Shown here in pieces: positions 25,547 to 34,819 of a DNA stretch of 64,000 nt. Position 1 is the stretch's first letter, and each line of letters starts with the position of its first letter. Made by a program: the position numbers and the translations under genes. The notes under the pieces are model-generated. The model ran no database searches, was not told the DNA's origin, and worked only from the letters and a program-made list of their open reading frames with translations. The DNA is taken from assembly GCF_900104575.1 (NCBI RefSeq), contig NZ_LT629731.1:384189-448188 (forward strand). Direction: 5' to 3'. This DNA is from Bacillus tuaregi. Lineage in GTDB: Bacteria > Bacillota > Bacilli > Bacillales > Cytobacillaceae.

Positions 25547-26200
25547 ATGGAATTAACAGCAGTAGATTTGAAACAATTTTATAAAGAGATAGTGGAAATG
25601 ATTGAAGTTCAAAAGGATTATCTATGTGAACTGGACCGTAAATTAGGCGATGGTGACCATGGTGTGACGATGTCTATCGGCTGGCAGGCGATTAATAATA
25701 AATTGGAAAATGAGCTCCTAGAGGAAGAGGATTGCAGCAAGATTAGTATTACGGTAGGAAAAACGTTTTTAAGTGCGGTTGGCTCCTCTGTGGGTCCGTT
25801 ATATGCTACAGGATTTTTACGGGGGGCAAAGGAAATTAAAGGTAAAACCGTTATAAACGATCATGACCTTGCGCAATATTGGATTGCCTTTGCTAAAGGT
25901 GTGAAGGAGCGAGGTCAGGCAGAGGTCGGCGATAAAACTATGATTGATACACTGGAGCCTTTCTTCCAGACATTAGAAGCAAGCTATGGTGAATCACAGA
26001 ATTTCGTTAGCTCGTTCCGCTTGGCTGTGGAAGCGGGTAAAAAAGGCATGGAGTCTACGAAAGATTTATTATCGAAAAGAGGACGTTCCAGTCGTTTAGG
26101 TGAAAGGTCTCTTGGTGCACAGGATCCTGGTGCTACATCAGCCTACTACATCCTATCTACTTTCCAGAGCTTTATTGAGAAGTACAGCGTAGCCGTATAA
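25547..26200 (+). CDS. dhaL: dihydroxyacetone-kinase subunit DhaL (nucleotide-binding)
   Basis: A 217-residue DhaL protein carrying the ADP/ATP-Mg site: LGDGDHGVTM near residue 35 (the Asp triad that holds two Mg ions), TFLSAVGSSVGPLYATGFLR and a C-terminal GERSLGAQDPGATSAYYIL. In PTS-type systems DhaM rephosphorylates bound ADP; no DhaM (EIIA-like) gene is in this operon, so it may use free ATP or a DhaM encoded elsewhere. The start is set at ATG 25547, 8 nt after GGGGGG; an ATG two codons earlier is only 2 nt from it. A terminator-like hairpin follows. Confidence 0.87.
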   Translation: MELTAVDLKQFYKEIVEMIEVQKDYLCELDRKLGDGDHGVTMSIGWQAINNKLENELLEEEDCSKISITVGKTFLSAVGSSVGPLYATGFLRGAKEIKGKTVINDHDLAQYWIAFAKGVKERGQAEVGDKTMIDTLEPFFQTLEASYGESQNFVSSFRLAVEAGKKGMESTKDLLSKRGRSSRLGERSLGAQDPGATSAYYILSTFQSFIEKYSVAV

Positions 26201-26278
26201 TAGTCATTTGAATAAAGAATAACCACATAACATCCTAGAATGAACAGAAAAAAATAGTAGTATTCAAAAAAAGGAATC

Positions 26279-26308
26279 AGGAACCTTTATTTCTGGTTCT
26301 TTTTTTTA
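26279..26308 (+). terminator. hairpin between dhaL and rpiB
   Basis: AGGAACC...GGTTCT with eight T. It may reduce transcription into the distal genes, which have an AT-rich 150-bp region of their own before rpiB. Confidence 0.7.
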
Positions 26309-26454
26309 GAAAAAAACGGTTAGTATTTTTAAATGAAAATTAAAAATGAAATAAAACGATAAAAAACAAAAATAAAAATTGAAAAATGATAAAATAAGTA
26401 TTAAAATGAAAATATATAAAAGAATATACGAAAAACCAAGGGGGTTTACGAAAA

Positions 26455-26931
26455 ATGAAAATTGGTATTGGCAGTGATCATAATGCGTTTCAATTTAAGG
26501 AAGAGCTTAAAAGGTTCTTGGCAAATACAGAGCATGAAATCGTAGACTATGGATGCTACAGTCAGGATGCAGTTGACTATCCGGATGTAGCCTTTGAAGT
26601 GGCAGAGGCCATTAGTGAAGGAAAGCTTGAACGCGGCATCTTAATTTGCGGGACGGGTATCGGTGTTTCGATTGCTGCTAATAAATATCCAGGCATCCGA
26701 GCAGCGCTATGTCATGATACCTACTCTGCTGAAAGAGCGCAGCTCAGCAATAATGCGCAAATCATTACGATGGGATCACAAATTATTGGTTTAGAAACGG
26801 GGAAGAAAATTGTGGATGCCTACCTAAATTCTGAGTGGGCAGAAGGTTCTAAAAAGAAAGTAGATAAAATTATCGAAAAAGAAAAAGAATTTGTAAATGT
26901 AAATTTTAAAGAAGTAGTTGCTTGCAGCTAA
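26455..26931 (+). CDS. rpiB: RpiB-family isomerase (ribose-5-P or D-erythrulose-4-P isomerase)
   Basis: A 158-residue sugar-phosphate isomerase of the RpiB/LacAB family: [13 protein letters not shown] at the N-terminus, catalytic Cys65 in [13 protein letters not shown], and [18 protein letters not shown]. Two roles are known for this family: interconverting ribose-5-P and ribulose-5-P, or converting D-erythrulose-4-P to D-erythrose-4-P in erythritol catabolism (EryI/DerI type). Its place downstream of EltD and DhaKL favours the second. ATG follows AAGGGGG. The upstream AT-rich stretch contains AAACG-type repeats that may be further operator or promoter sequence. Confidence 0.88.
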   Translation: MKIGIGSDHNAFQFKEELKRFLANTEHEIVDYGCYSQDAVDYPDVAFEVAEAISEGKLERGILICGTGIGVSIAANKYPGIRAALCHDTYSAERAQLSNNAQIITMGSQIIGLETGKKIVDAYLNSEWAEGSKKKVDKIIEKEKEFVNVNFKEVVACS

Positions 26932-26959
26932 AAGAGCAAAATCCAAAGGGGGCGACAAC

Positions 26960-27910
26960 ATGCAATCATTGTTGCTGGATATAGTAAAAGTAACCGAATC
27001 AGCTGCCATTGCAGCACTGCCTTGGATTGGTAGCGGCGATAAAATGGCGGCAGATGGTGCCGGGACTAACGCAATGCGTGCGTCATTAAACAGGTTAAGG
27101 ATGAACGGTACTGTCGTGATAGGCGAAGGAGAAATCGACGAGGCACCAATGCTGTTTATCGGTGAAAAGGTGGGAGCTGGAAATGGTCTGGAGGTGGATA
27201 TCGCCGTTGATCCGATTGAAGGGACGAATCCTACCGTTAATGGACAGAGCAATGCCAGCGCAGTGATAGCTGTTGCGCCGAAAGGGACTTTGCTTCATGC
27301 TCCAGACATGTATATGGAAAAAATCGCGGTCGGACCAAAAGCAAAGGGCAAGATCGATATTGAAGCACCATTGCTAGATAATATTCAGGCTGTCGCCAAG
27401 GCAAGCGGCAAGGATGTAAGAGAGTTAACCATCCTTATCCAAGATAGACCAAGACATCAGGAATATATTGACATCATCAGAGGATGCGGAGCCAAGGTCC
27501 ATTTATTCAATGATGGCGATGTGACCTACACAGCAGCAACCTGTATTGAAAACTTGAATATCGATATGTTTCTCGGCATCGGTGGTGCGCCAGAGGGCGT
27601 GCTTGGTGCTGTTGCCGTAAAAGGTCTTGGTGGTGAAATGCAGGCTAAGCTACTGCCATTTGATGAAGAAGAGTTTAATCGATGCAAGAAAATGGGAATT
27701 CTTCATCCGACCAAACCACTTAGGCATGAACAATTAATAAGTTCAGAAGACTGCATTTTTGCCGCAACTGGAATTACAGATAATCTGTACTTAAACGGAA
27801 TTAAAAAGGAATCTAACCAGTATGTCACCCATTCCATCTTAATTTATGGAATAGAGCAGCGAGTAAGATATATCGAAAGCTTATATCCAGAGTATGAGTT
27901 TGCTAGATAA
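26960..27910 (+). CDS. glpX: class II fructose-1,6-bisphosphatase
   Basis: A 316-residue GlpX phosphatase (Li-sensitive, Mn-dependent family). It shows ADGAGTNAMRASLNRL, GEGEIDEAPMLFIGE (metal-binding acidic residues), VDPIEGTNPT and GIGGAPEGVLGAVAVKGLGG. It hydrolyses fructose-1,6-bisphosphate, and many GlpX proteins also accept sedoheptulose-1,7-bisphosphate. The latter would make S7P from erythrose-4-P plus DHAP after aldolase action, fitting a pathway that delivers erythrose-4-P. Start is ATG 26960 with AAGGGGGCGAC upstream; the rpiB end is 28 bp before it. Confidence 0.9.
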   Translation: MQSLLLDIVKVTESAAIAALPWIGSGDKMAADGAGTNAMRASLNRLRMNGTVVIGEGEIDEAPMLFIGEKVGAGNGLEVDIAVDPIEGTNPTVNGQSNASAVIAVAPKGTLLHAPDMYMEKIAVGPKAKGKIDIEAPLLDNIQAVAKASGKDVRELTILIQDRPRHQEYIDIIRGCGAKVHLFNDGDVTYTAATCIENLNIDMFLGIGGAPEGVLGAVAVKGLGGEMQAKLLPFDEEEFNRCKKMGILHPTKPLRHEQLISSEDCIFAATGITDNLYLNGIKKESNQYVTHSILIYGIEQRVRYIESLYPEYEFAR

Positions 27911-27979
27911 AAAGATAATTATATTAATAGTTTAAAGGGTCAAGAATATCAATAAAAACCAATATTGGAGGCAACAAGC

Positions 27980-28639
27980 ATGGAATTTTTCTTAGATACA
28001 GCAAACATAGAAGAAATCAAGCGTATTAACCGCTTAGGTCTTGTGGATGGAGTAACTACGAACCCGACGATCATTGCAAAAGAAAACAGAGATTTTGAAG
28101 AAACCATTAAGGAAATTTGCAATCTTGTTGAGGGCCCTGTTAGTGCGGAAGTGATTGGTTTAACCGTTGATGAGATGGTGACGGAAGCAAGAGTAATTGC
28201 GGAGTGGGCTCCGAATGTTGTTGTAAAAATCCCAATGACAGAAGCTGGTCTTGAGGCTGTGAATATTTTATCAAAAGAAGGCATTAAAACGAATGTAACG
28301 TTAATTTTCTCGGTTTCGCAAGGATTAATGGCGGCAAAAGCTGGGGCAACCTATGTCAGCCCATTTGTTGGAAGAGTTGACGATATTGGAGTTGACGGCT
28401 TAGAGCTTATCCAAAACTTAAAAACAGTACTAGTAAACTATCAGTTAGATGCAAAAATTATTACGGCAAGTGTACGAAACATCGGACATTTAGAAAAAGC
28501 TGCGATTGCCGGTGCAGATATTGCTACAATCCCAGGCAATTTATTCCCTAAATTATGGAGCCATCCATTAACAGACAATGGAATTAAGCAATTTTTAGCT
28601 GATTGGGAAAAGGTGCCGAAGAAACAAGAGGTAAGATAA
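27980..28639 (+). CDS. tal: transaldolase (TalC/MipB type)
   Basis: A 219-residue short transaldolase of the TalC/fructose-6-P aldolase subfamily. It begins [15 protein letters not shown] and has [12 protein letters not shown], the Schiff-base Lys83 in [12 protein letters not shown], and [11 protein letters not shown] with [13 protein letters not shown]. It transfers a dihydroxyacetone unit between F6P and erythrose-4-P to give S7P and G3P, which would consume the erythrose-4-P made by this operon. The start is ATG 27980, with TTGGAGG 8 nt upstream. Confidence 0.9.
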   Translation: MEFFLDTANIEEIKRINRLGLVDGVTTNPTIIAKENRDFEETIKEICNLVEGPVSAEVIGLTVDEMVTEARVIAEWAPNVVVKIPMTEAGLEAVNILSKEGIKTNVTLIFSVSQGLMAAKAGATYVSPFVGRVDDIGVDGLELIQNLKTVLVNYQLDAKIITASVRNIGHLEKAAIAGADIATIPGNLFPKLWSHPLTDNGIKQFLADWEKVPKKQEVR

Positions 28640-28685
28640 TTCGGGAATAACCCCAGTCTTATCAAAAGAAAAAGGAGTGTTCCAT

Positions 28686-30692
28686 TTGACTGCTATTGCG
28701 ACATCTGTTGAACAATTATCCATTAATGCCGTTCGTACACTGGCAATTGATGCGATTGAAAAAGCAAATTCAGGACATCCCGGTCTGCCAATGGGAGCGG
28801 CGTCTATGGCTTACACATTATGGACGGAGCATATGACACATAACCCTAAAAATGCCAAGTGGTTTAACCGTGACCGTTTTGTCCTATCTGCCGGCCATGG
28901 TTCCATGCTTCTCTACGCATTGCTTCATTTATCAGGCTACAATGTCACCATGGACGATTTGAAGAATTTTCGTCAATGGGGCTCGAGAACCCCAGGTCAT
29001 CCGGAATATGGCCATACAGATGGAGTCGAAACAACAACAGGACCGCTTGGGCAAGGGATTGCTACAGCCGTTGGGATGGCAATGGCCGAAGCGCATCTAG
29101 CTGCAGCGTACAATAAAGAAGACTTCACGGTAATTGATCATTATACATTTACACTTGTTGGTGACGGTGATTTAATGGAAGGAATCTCCCATGAAACCGC
29201 CTCGCTTGCCGGGCATCTTGGATTAGGAAAATTAATTGTTTTATATGATTCCAATGACATCTCCCTTGATGGCGACTTGAATAAATCTTACTCAGACAAT
29301 ACAGCGGAACGCTTTAAAGCCTACGGCTGGCAGGTGTTGCGGGTAGAAGACGGAAATGACCTAGGTGCTTTAAACCAAGCGATTCATGAAGCAAAAAGCA
29401 ATACGGCTCAGCCGACGTTAATTGAAGTGAAAACGGTCATTGGTTACGGATCACCGAATAAATCAGGCTCCTCTGCATCACATGGTGCACCGCTTGGAAA
29501 GAGTGAAGTGGAATTAACAAAGGAAAGTTACCAATGGAGTTATGAGCCGTTCCAGGTTCCAGAAGAGGTTTATCACGATTTTAACGAAAAAACACGGGAA
29601 AAGGGTGCTGTTGCAGAAGAGGCATGGAATCATGTGTTTTCTGCATACAAAGAAAGGTATCCTAAAGATGCGGAAGAGTTAGAGCGTGCGATAAAAGGTG
29701 AACTGCCGCTGAATTGGTCTGAAAATCTTCCTGTCTATGAACTTGGTGAAAATAAAGCAACCCGTGATGCATCTGGCCAAGTGCTCAATGCCATCGCAGA
29801 AGCTTTGCCACAATTTATCGGTGGAAGCGCAGATTTAGCAGGTTCAAACAAAACAACAATTCTTGGACAGACAGATTTTTCAAAGAATGCCTATGAAGGT
29901 AGAAATATATGGTTTGGCGTCCGTGAATTTGCCATGGCTGCAGCGTTAAACGGAATGGCCTTGCATGGAGGATTAAAGGTATTCGGTGGGACATTCTTTG
30001 TCTTCAGTGACTATCTCCGCCCAGCCGTACGATTATCTGCCCTAATGAAATTACCTGTCACCTATGTCCTTACACATGATTCCATTGCTGTAGGGGAGGA
30101 CGGTCCTACGCATCAGCCGATTGAACACTTAGCTTCTTTCCGTGTGATGCCTGGTTTATCCGTCATCCGTCCGGCAGACGGAAATGAAACGAGTGCAGCC
30201 TGGAGACTCGCGGTAGAATCTACGAATAAACCAACTGCTTTAGTACTGACAAGACAGAACCTGCCAATATTAGCAGGGACGAAGGAACAGGCCTATGAAG
30301 GTGTGACAAAAGGTGCTTATGTGATTAGTCCGGCAGTCAAGGATACAGCGGATGCGATTTTAATTGCAACCGGATCAGAGGTCCATCTGGCCATTCAGGC
30401 ACAGCAAGCGTTAAAAGAAAAAGGGATTGCCGTGAGTGTGGTCAGCATGCCGTCATGGGATCGTTTTGACGAACAAGACCAGACGTATAAGGATGCTGTC
30501 CTGCCTCCACAAGTAACCAAACGGTTGGCGATTGAAATGGGCTCCCCATTTGGCTGGGAACGCTATGTGGGAGACAAAGGCAGAATAATTGGAATTGATA
30601 CGTTTGGAGCATCTGGAAAAGCGGAGAAATTAATGGAGGACTTTGGATTTACGATTGACAATGTCGTAAAACAAGTGGAAGGCTTATTGTAA
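28686..30692 (+). CDS. tkt: transketolase
   Basis: A 669-residue thiamine-diphosphate enzyme. Features include [18 protein letters not shown], the TPP motif [12 protein letters not shown]...[11 protein letters not shown] (Mg/TPP), the central pyrimidine-binding region [14 protein letters not shown], and [17 protein letters not shown] in the middle domain. Length and motif order are those of bacterial Tkt. It moves C2 units among S7P, G3P, erythrose-4-P and pentose phosphates. Start is set at TTG 28686, 8 nt after AAAGGAG; GTG at 28677 overlaps that site. Probably a second, pathway-dedicated copy, since a housekeeping tkt would be expected elsewhere. Confidence 0.92.
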   Translation: MTAIATSVEQLSINAVRTLAIDAIEKANSGHPGLPMGAASMAYTLWTEHMTHNPKNAKWFNRDRFVLSAGHGSMLLYALLHLSGYNVTMDDLKNFRQWGSRTPGHPEYGHTDGVETTTGPLGQGIATAVGMAMAEAHLAAAYNKEDFTVIDHYTFTLVGDGDLMEGISHETASLAGHLGLGKLIVLYDSNDISLDGDLNKSYSDNTAERFKAYGWQVLRVEDGNDLGALNQAIHEAKSNTAQPTLIEVKTVIGYGSPNKSGSSASHGAPLGKSEVELTKESYQWSYEPFQVPEEVYHDFNEKTREKGAVAEEAWNHVFSAYKERYPKDAEELERAIKGELPLNWSENLPVYELGENKATRDASGQVLNAIAEALPQFIGGSADLAGSNKTTILGQTDFSKNAYEGRNIWFGVREFAMAAALNGMALHGGLKVFGGTFFVFSDYLRPAVRLSALMKLPVTYVLTHDSIAVGEDGPTHQPIEHLASFRVMPGLSVIRPADGNETSAAWRLAVESTNKPTALVLTRQNLPILAGTKEQAYEGVTKGAYVISPAVKDTADAILIATGSEVHLAIQAQQALKEKGIAVSVVSMPSWDRFDEQDQTYKDAVLPPQVTKRLAIEMGSPFGWERYVGDKGRIIGIDTFGASGKAEKLMEDFGFTIDNVVKQVEGLL

Positions 30693-30765
30693 GTGACCTT
30701 GATTAATAAATTACTTTTATTGCTAATTTGTTTACTACCCATTTTGAAAAGATAGATAGAACATG

Positions 30766-30992
30766 TTAACTTCATTCAGCAAATGCTTTTTGTACCGAAA
30801 GCTTGCGACAGGTACAGAAGTCCTCCACTTCTACAAGTGGGGGATGAATGCAAATGGTACTTCGATTCAGTGGGGTACAAACCCCTGCTGAATGAAGTTA
30901 AGCCACCGGCGAGTCTTGCGATTTTTTAAAGGTAGTTTATCGAGCGAGCTCGATAAAAAATCCGGACGCAAATTCGACGGGCGAATTTGATT
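30766..30992 (+). repeat. ~190-bp interspersed element, full copy with an extra hairpin
   Basis: Modules A and B in forward orientation. Module A carries an added ~35 bp after the left inverted end, containing TGTACCGAAAGCTTGCGACAG, in effect TGTACC/GGTACA. Otherwise like the copy at 38727. Confidence 0.88.
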
Positions 30993-31067
30993 AAAAAAAC
31001 CGGAACAAACTTTGGTTCTGCCCCAAGAACCGTGACTTTATTGGAAGGGAACGCCATAAAGGTCTGT

Positions 31068-31107
31068 GGAAAGATGCCATTTCTTACTGAAGAAATGGCA
31101 TCTTTCC
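31068..31107. terminator. long perfect inverted repeat, possible operon terminator
   Basis: GGAAAGATGCCATTTCTT, a 4-base loop, then the exact 18-base complement and TTTGGG. It is the first strong hairpin after tkt. The T run is short, so it may instead be a mobile-element remnant. The rest of 30993-31191 holds no gene. Confidence 0.5.
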
Positions 31108-31191
31108 TTTGGGTGCGGATGCTTCGGAACCAGCCTGCGAAACGTCCTCGTAAGGAGGTTCTGAATGCCTCGGAACCCCTAATAATTGGCT

Positions 31192-31899
31192 TTACATCAG
31201 TCCGGTTACCTGTAGGTCGGTAATGAGAAACACTCCGTATGGAAACTTTTTTACGGTATAGATATTTTCAAAGTCCATGACGGTTTCTCGCGCCTCATCC
31301 CCGAAATAGACTCCAAACGATTCTTGGACGGTTATCTGATAAGTATCCTCTTCAATCGGAGTAATTTTGCTAACCTCATAATAGAGCAGGGTTTCCTTTA
31401 TGTTACGTTCATACGTATCAAGAACATATTCAGCCTGTGCATGATAGAAAACACTCGTCGGGTCAATGAGATGCATGATATAGATGAAGGCTCCCTCGTT
31501 GACCGCCAAAGGATAATTGGTCATATATTCGTCCATCAGCATCCTTATTTTCTGCTCCTCCAGCTCGGAGGGTCCCTCCACGTCTGAAGTGGTAGCAGAA
31601 GGTATTTCAGCAGGTGGTGCTGGACCGTCAGCTTCTGCTCCAGTAGGCGGTGCAGGGCGCTCACCCCCTGTTTTTGTATCATTAGGCAGCTCCTTTGTTG
31701 GTTTCGTTTGAGTGGGCGCTTCCTCCTTTGGAGCCGTTTCCTTCCGGCTGGCCTCCTCAACAGTTTCTTGACCCTGGACATTCTCCACGGGTGTCTCCTC
31801 AATTGAAGCGTCGTTAGAAGTCTCCTTATCAGAGCAGCCAACCACTAATAGGAGGCAAATTATCCATAATAGGATCAATCCATACGGTTTTCTCATCAT
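31192..31899 (-). CDS. lipoprotein with C-terminal NTF2-like domain (TcaA-like)
   Basis: A ~235-residue exported lipoprotein. Signal peptide LILLWIICLLLVVGC with the lipobox Cys at about residue 22, then a ~90-residue low-complexity linker rich in Glu, Thr, Pro and Ala. The compact C-terminal domain (~115-235; MDEYMTNYPLAVNEGAFIYI, then TYERNIKETLLYYEVSKIT) resembles NTF2-like domains of TcaA/YvbJ-type envelope proteins. Role unknown, perhaps cell-envelope stress sensing. Two tandem ATG codons follow GAGGTGAG, so the start is uncertain by one residue. Ends against the noncoding stretch after the polyol operon. Confidence 0.75.
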   Translation of the reverse strand: MMRKPYGLILLWIICLLLVVGCSDKETSNDASIEETPVENVQGQETVEEASRKETAPKEEAPTQTKPTKELPNDTKTGGERPAPPTGAEADGPAPPAEIPSATTSDVEGPSELEEQKIRMLMDEYMTNYPLAVNEGAFIYIMHLIDPTSVFYHAQAEYVLDTYERNIKETLLYYEVSKITPIEEDTYQITVQESFGVYFGDEARETVMDFENIYTVKKFPYGVFLITDLQVTGLM

Positions 31900-32188
31900 C
31901 TCACCTCTGCAGAATATGGACGTGATTAAGATAAATAGTAAATAAGTGATAAAAAAAGTCCCAACTCTATCCTATTCAGCTTGGGTGAAGAAATATGCTT
32001 CGTCCTTCAAGAAAATTTGCGGGGAAAGCGACCGGAAAAAGGTCATTATTGTTTGGTTATGTGGCATGGTCTAGAAGGATAGCGTAAAACGGCTAAGTAA
32101 ATGGAGAATTTATAAATGGTAATCTATGAGATAAGAAATATTGATAACGAAGCCTATGAACATGAAGTGGTTGAAGAGCGATAAATTA

Positions 32189-32312
32189 AGCGGGATATCT
32201 GATTGAAAAAATATATCCGCGGTTTTGGGAGACTTATCCGCGGATTTCAGCGGGATATCCGCGCTTTTTGATAAGATATCCGCGCTTTTTTAACACATAT
32301 CCGCATATATCC
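32189..32312. repeat. cluster of ATATCCGC repeats
   Basis: Six or seven copies of ATATCCGCG or its complement (CGGGATATC, ATATATCCGCGG, TTATCCGCGG, GATATCCGCGC twice, ATATCCGCATATATCC) spaced 15-25 bp within a ~500-bp intergenic region that otherwise has no gene. Confidence 0.75.
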
Positions 32313-32361
32313 ATTTTATACCAATTATTAAAGGCTTAATTACCTCTTTATATAAAAAAAC

Positions 32362-32404
32362 AAAAAGAGTCAGCCCCCTACCGTTGAGAGGATTGACTCT
32401 TTTC
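32362..32404 (-). terminator. terminator of the DUF418 gene
   Basis: AAAAGAGTCA...TGACTCTTTT hairpin just after the DUF418 stop. Confidence 0.8.
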
Positions 32405-32414
32405 TTATCTTATC

Positions 32415-33176
32415 TTATTCGTTCGCTTCGCTAGCCTTCACTTCTTTTTTCATCGGCTGAACATATCCGTATGTCATTGTCCGCCACAGCCATTCAAACG
32501 GACCAAAGTGGAAGCTTCTCAGCCAGATATAGCTGAACAGAGTTTGAGCCGCATAGATGGCGAGACAGATAAGTGTTCCTGCTGCGAGGCTGACCTTTCC
32601 ATAATAATTCAGCCCTAAGAATATCCCGAGCGAGATAAAGGTCTGCAATAAATAATTTGTTAACGCCATCTGTCCGGTATAGCCAAGCGGACGCAGCAGT
32701 CTTTGCCAGAACGAACGACGCAGTAGCAGCACTAATGATGACATATAGAAGAAGCATAGGACCACTCCGCTTAAGCTAGTAAGGAGGAAGATGGTATTTT
32801 GCTGATAAGCACCTGTGTCGATGGCACCTGTTTTAAAGGAAGCCAATAGAGCAACAAGCGGAAGACCTAATAACAGCGTAATCCACCATACCTTTTTAAG
32901 CATTCGCAGATGGTCTGAGACCGCCCGGAACACACCGATTTTTCCGGCATAAAGTCCGAATAAGAACATGGCCAGAACCGTGATAATCGTAAAAGGGATA
33001 TTTGCTAGTACCATGCCTATTTCGGTTTGCAGGCGGTACGCAACCAGCTCTAAATATGGTGCATTTTCATACATCTCTACATATTCGGCAAGCTTACCCG
33101 ATTCAGTCTCGTCTATCTCTGTGTAAATGGTTTCCATCTTGGATGCAGGAATTAGAAACGGGGCAGATAGTGAACC
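32415..33176 (-). pseudogene. DUF418 membrane protein, C-terminal half (interrupted gene)
   Basis: Carries the C-terminal part of a DUF418/YeiB-like membrane protein: ANIPFTIITVLAMFLFGLYAGK, several helices, the typical TGQMALTNYLLQTFISLGIF, and FGPFEWLWRTMTYGYVQP near the end. The reading frame stays intact through to its natural stop, so the lesion is only the insertion at about 33176. The N-terminal half continues on the far side of the IS200/IS605 element (34949-35424). Family function unknown; often linked to transport or envelope. Confidence 0.85.
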
Positions 33177-33420
33177 ACTCCCACCACTTACCACCCTTAC
33201 GGGTCGCTTGAAGTGGGGGCTTCTCGACTTATCGTTACTTTTACTAGCTAACGAAAAATGACCGAGCTAACCCTCTTGTTCCAAGAGTTCTTGTTTCTAT
33301 GATAACGCCAATAGGCGAATACCTTCATTTTTGATATTGATTGCTGAATTGTAGTCACGCTCTGCCACGTAACCACATGAACAACGGTAGGTGCGTTCAG
33401 ATAGTTTCATTGGTTTTTCT
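33176..33420 (-). ncRNA. candidate omega-RNA of the second TnpB
   Basis: The region from the 3' part of tnpB to the right end, with the palindromic terminal hairpin, is where the omega-RNA of TnpB elements lies. The guide would be the DUF418 sequence just beyond the right end. By position and family knowledge only. Confidence 0.45.
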
Positions 33421-34409
33421 GCACCACAACAAGAACACTTCTTAGTGGAAGGGAACCACTTATCCATTTTCACGAGTTGTTTTCCTTGTTCTTTTAGCTT
33501 GTACGCTAAGAAAGTAGTGAACATACCCCAACCATTGTCGTGAACGCTTTTTCCAAAGTGAAGGGCTTGAGACATTCCCTTCATGTTCAAGTCCTCAATC
33601 ACGACAGCATCAAAGTTAGAAGCTAATTCTTTTGACTTATGATGAAGAAAATTCATGCGTTGGTTCGCCACTTTCTCATGTAACTTAGCTACTACTAGTC
33701 GTTGCTTGTTCCAACGTGCAGAACCTTTCTTACGTTTGGACAGAATGCGTTGTGCTTTTGCTAATTTTTCTGACATGACACGATAGTAACGAGGATAATT
33801 GGCTTTCTCATTCTCACTACTCACGTATAATTCATCCATAGCAAAATCTAGCCCAACGACATTTTCTATTGTTTTAGGCTGTATGTCTTTTTCGTATTCT
33901 GTTAGTACAGACACATAGTATTTCCCTGACTTCGTTCTCGAAATGGTGCAGGATTTCAGTTTGTAGTTCTCAGGAATTTCTCTATGCTGTTTGATTTTCA
34001 CAAGTTTTAGCTTAGGTAATTTGATATGACCGTCTTTCAATTCGATGTTTCCATCGACTAAGTTAGTCGTGTAGGATTGTTTTGCTTTACGGTTTTTGAA
34101 CTTTGGAAATTCCGCATTTCCTACAAAGAAATTCTTATAAGCAGTCTGCAAGTTGATTTGTGCGTTCGCTAAGGCTAATGAATCCACTTCTTTTAGGAAT
34201 GGAAACTCACCTTTGTATTTTGCAGGAGTCGGAAACTTTTGCTTTTTAAGCATTTCTTTATCGTCCTTGAACTTTTCATAGGTTTCCTTGCGTTCAGCTA
34301 ACATCTTGTTATAGACAAAACGAACACAGCCGAAAGTTTTGGCTAATAATACGGCTTTTTCTTTGTTTGGCAACAATCGAAATTTGAAAGCTTTGTTTTG
34401 TTTGGTCAT
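33297..34409 (-). CDS. tnpB: TnpB RNA-guided nuclease of the IS200/IS605 element
   Basis: A 370-residue TnpB. All three RuvC acidic residues are in canonical motifs: VGLDFAMDEL (Asp), VVIEDLNMKGM (Glu) and ERDYNSAINI (Asp). The zinc ribbon is CSCCGAEKPMKLSERTYRCSCG in two CxxC pairs (split in the middle by 14 residues). The N-terminus NKAFKFRLLPNKEKAVLLAK is typical of the family. It probably cleaves DNA under omega-RNA guidance to help the element persist. ATG start 11 bp after the tnpA stop. It appears intact, unlike its partner TnpA. Confidence 0.93.
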   Translation of the reverse strand: MTKQNKAFKFRLLPNKEKAVLLAKTFGCVRFVYNKMLAERKETYEKFKDDKEMLKKQKFPTPAKYKGEFPFLKEVDSLALANAQINLQTAYKNFFVGNAEFPKFKNRKAKQSYTTNLVDGNIELKDGHIKLPKLKLVKIKQHREIPENYKLKSCTISRTKSGKYYVSVLTEYEKDIQPKTIENVVGLDFAMDELYVSSENEKANYPRYYRVMSEKLAKAQRILSKRKKGSARWNKQRLVVAKLHEKVANQRMNFLHHKSKELASNFDAVVIEDLNMKGMSQALHFGKSVHDNGWGMFTTFLAYKLKEQGKQLVKMDKWFPSTKKCSCCGAEKPMKLSERTYRCSCGYVAERDYNSAINIKNEGIRLLALS

Positions 34410-34420
34410 ATCAATTCACC

Positions 34421-34819
34421 TCACTTTTGACCTTGATTTTCGATGTATTTTTTGATGGTATCAATTGGAGCACCGCCTGTTGTAAGTAGACAGAAACTCC
34501 TTGACCAGAACATTTCTTTCCATAGCTTTTTTCTGATATGCGGAAAATCTCTCTTTATCAATCGAGAACTTGCACTCTTATAAGCATTGATGAACTTTGA
34601 TAATTCAGAGTTGGGATGTGCTTTGAATAAGATGTGGATATAGTCTTTATCATGATTCCATTCCACTAAAGAAATATTGTACTTACTTCCAATCTCAGTG
34701 AACATCACCTTTGCAAAATCAGATATTTCACTGTCAAACACTTGTCTGCGATATTTCACAACCAGTACAAGATGATAATACATCAAGAACACTGAATGAT
34801 TATTACTATCTAATTTCAT
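34421..34819 (-). CDS. tnpA: IS200-type Y1 transposase TnpA with altered HUH motif
   Basis: A 132-residue Y1 transposase. Catalytic Tyr125 (IKKYIENQG) and the conserved FINAYKSASSRLIKRDFP and FWSRSFCLLTTGGAPID segments are present. The metal-binding HUH motif reads DYIHILFKA: Tyr60 replaces the first His while His62 remains (codon TAT, one transition from CAT). Established for the family: both His coordinate the divalent metal needed for strand cleavage, so this copy is probably inactive or weak. Start ATG; the ribosome binding site is modest. Confidence 0.9.
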   Translation of the reverse strand: MKLDSNNHSVFLMYYHLVLVVKYRRQVFDSEISDFAKVMFTEIGSKYNISLVEWNHDKDYIHILFKAHPNSELSKFINAYKSASSRLIKRDFPHIRKKLWKEMFWSRSFCLLTTGGAPIDTIKKYIENQGQK

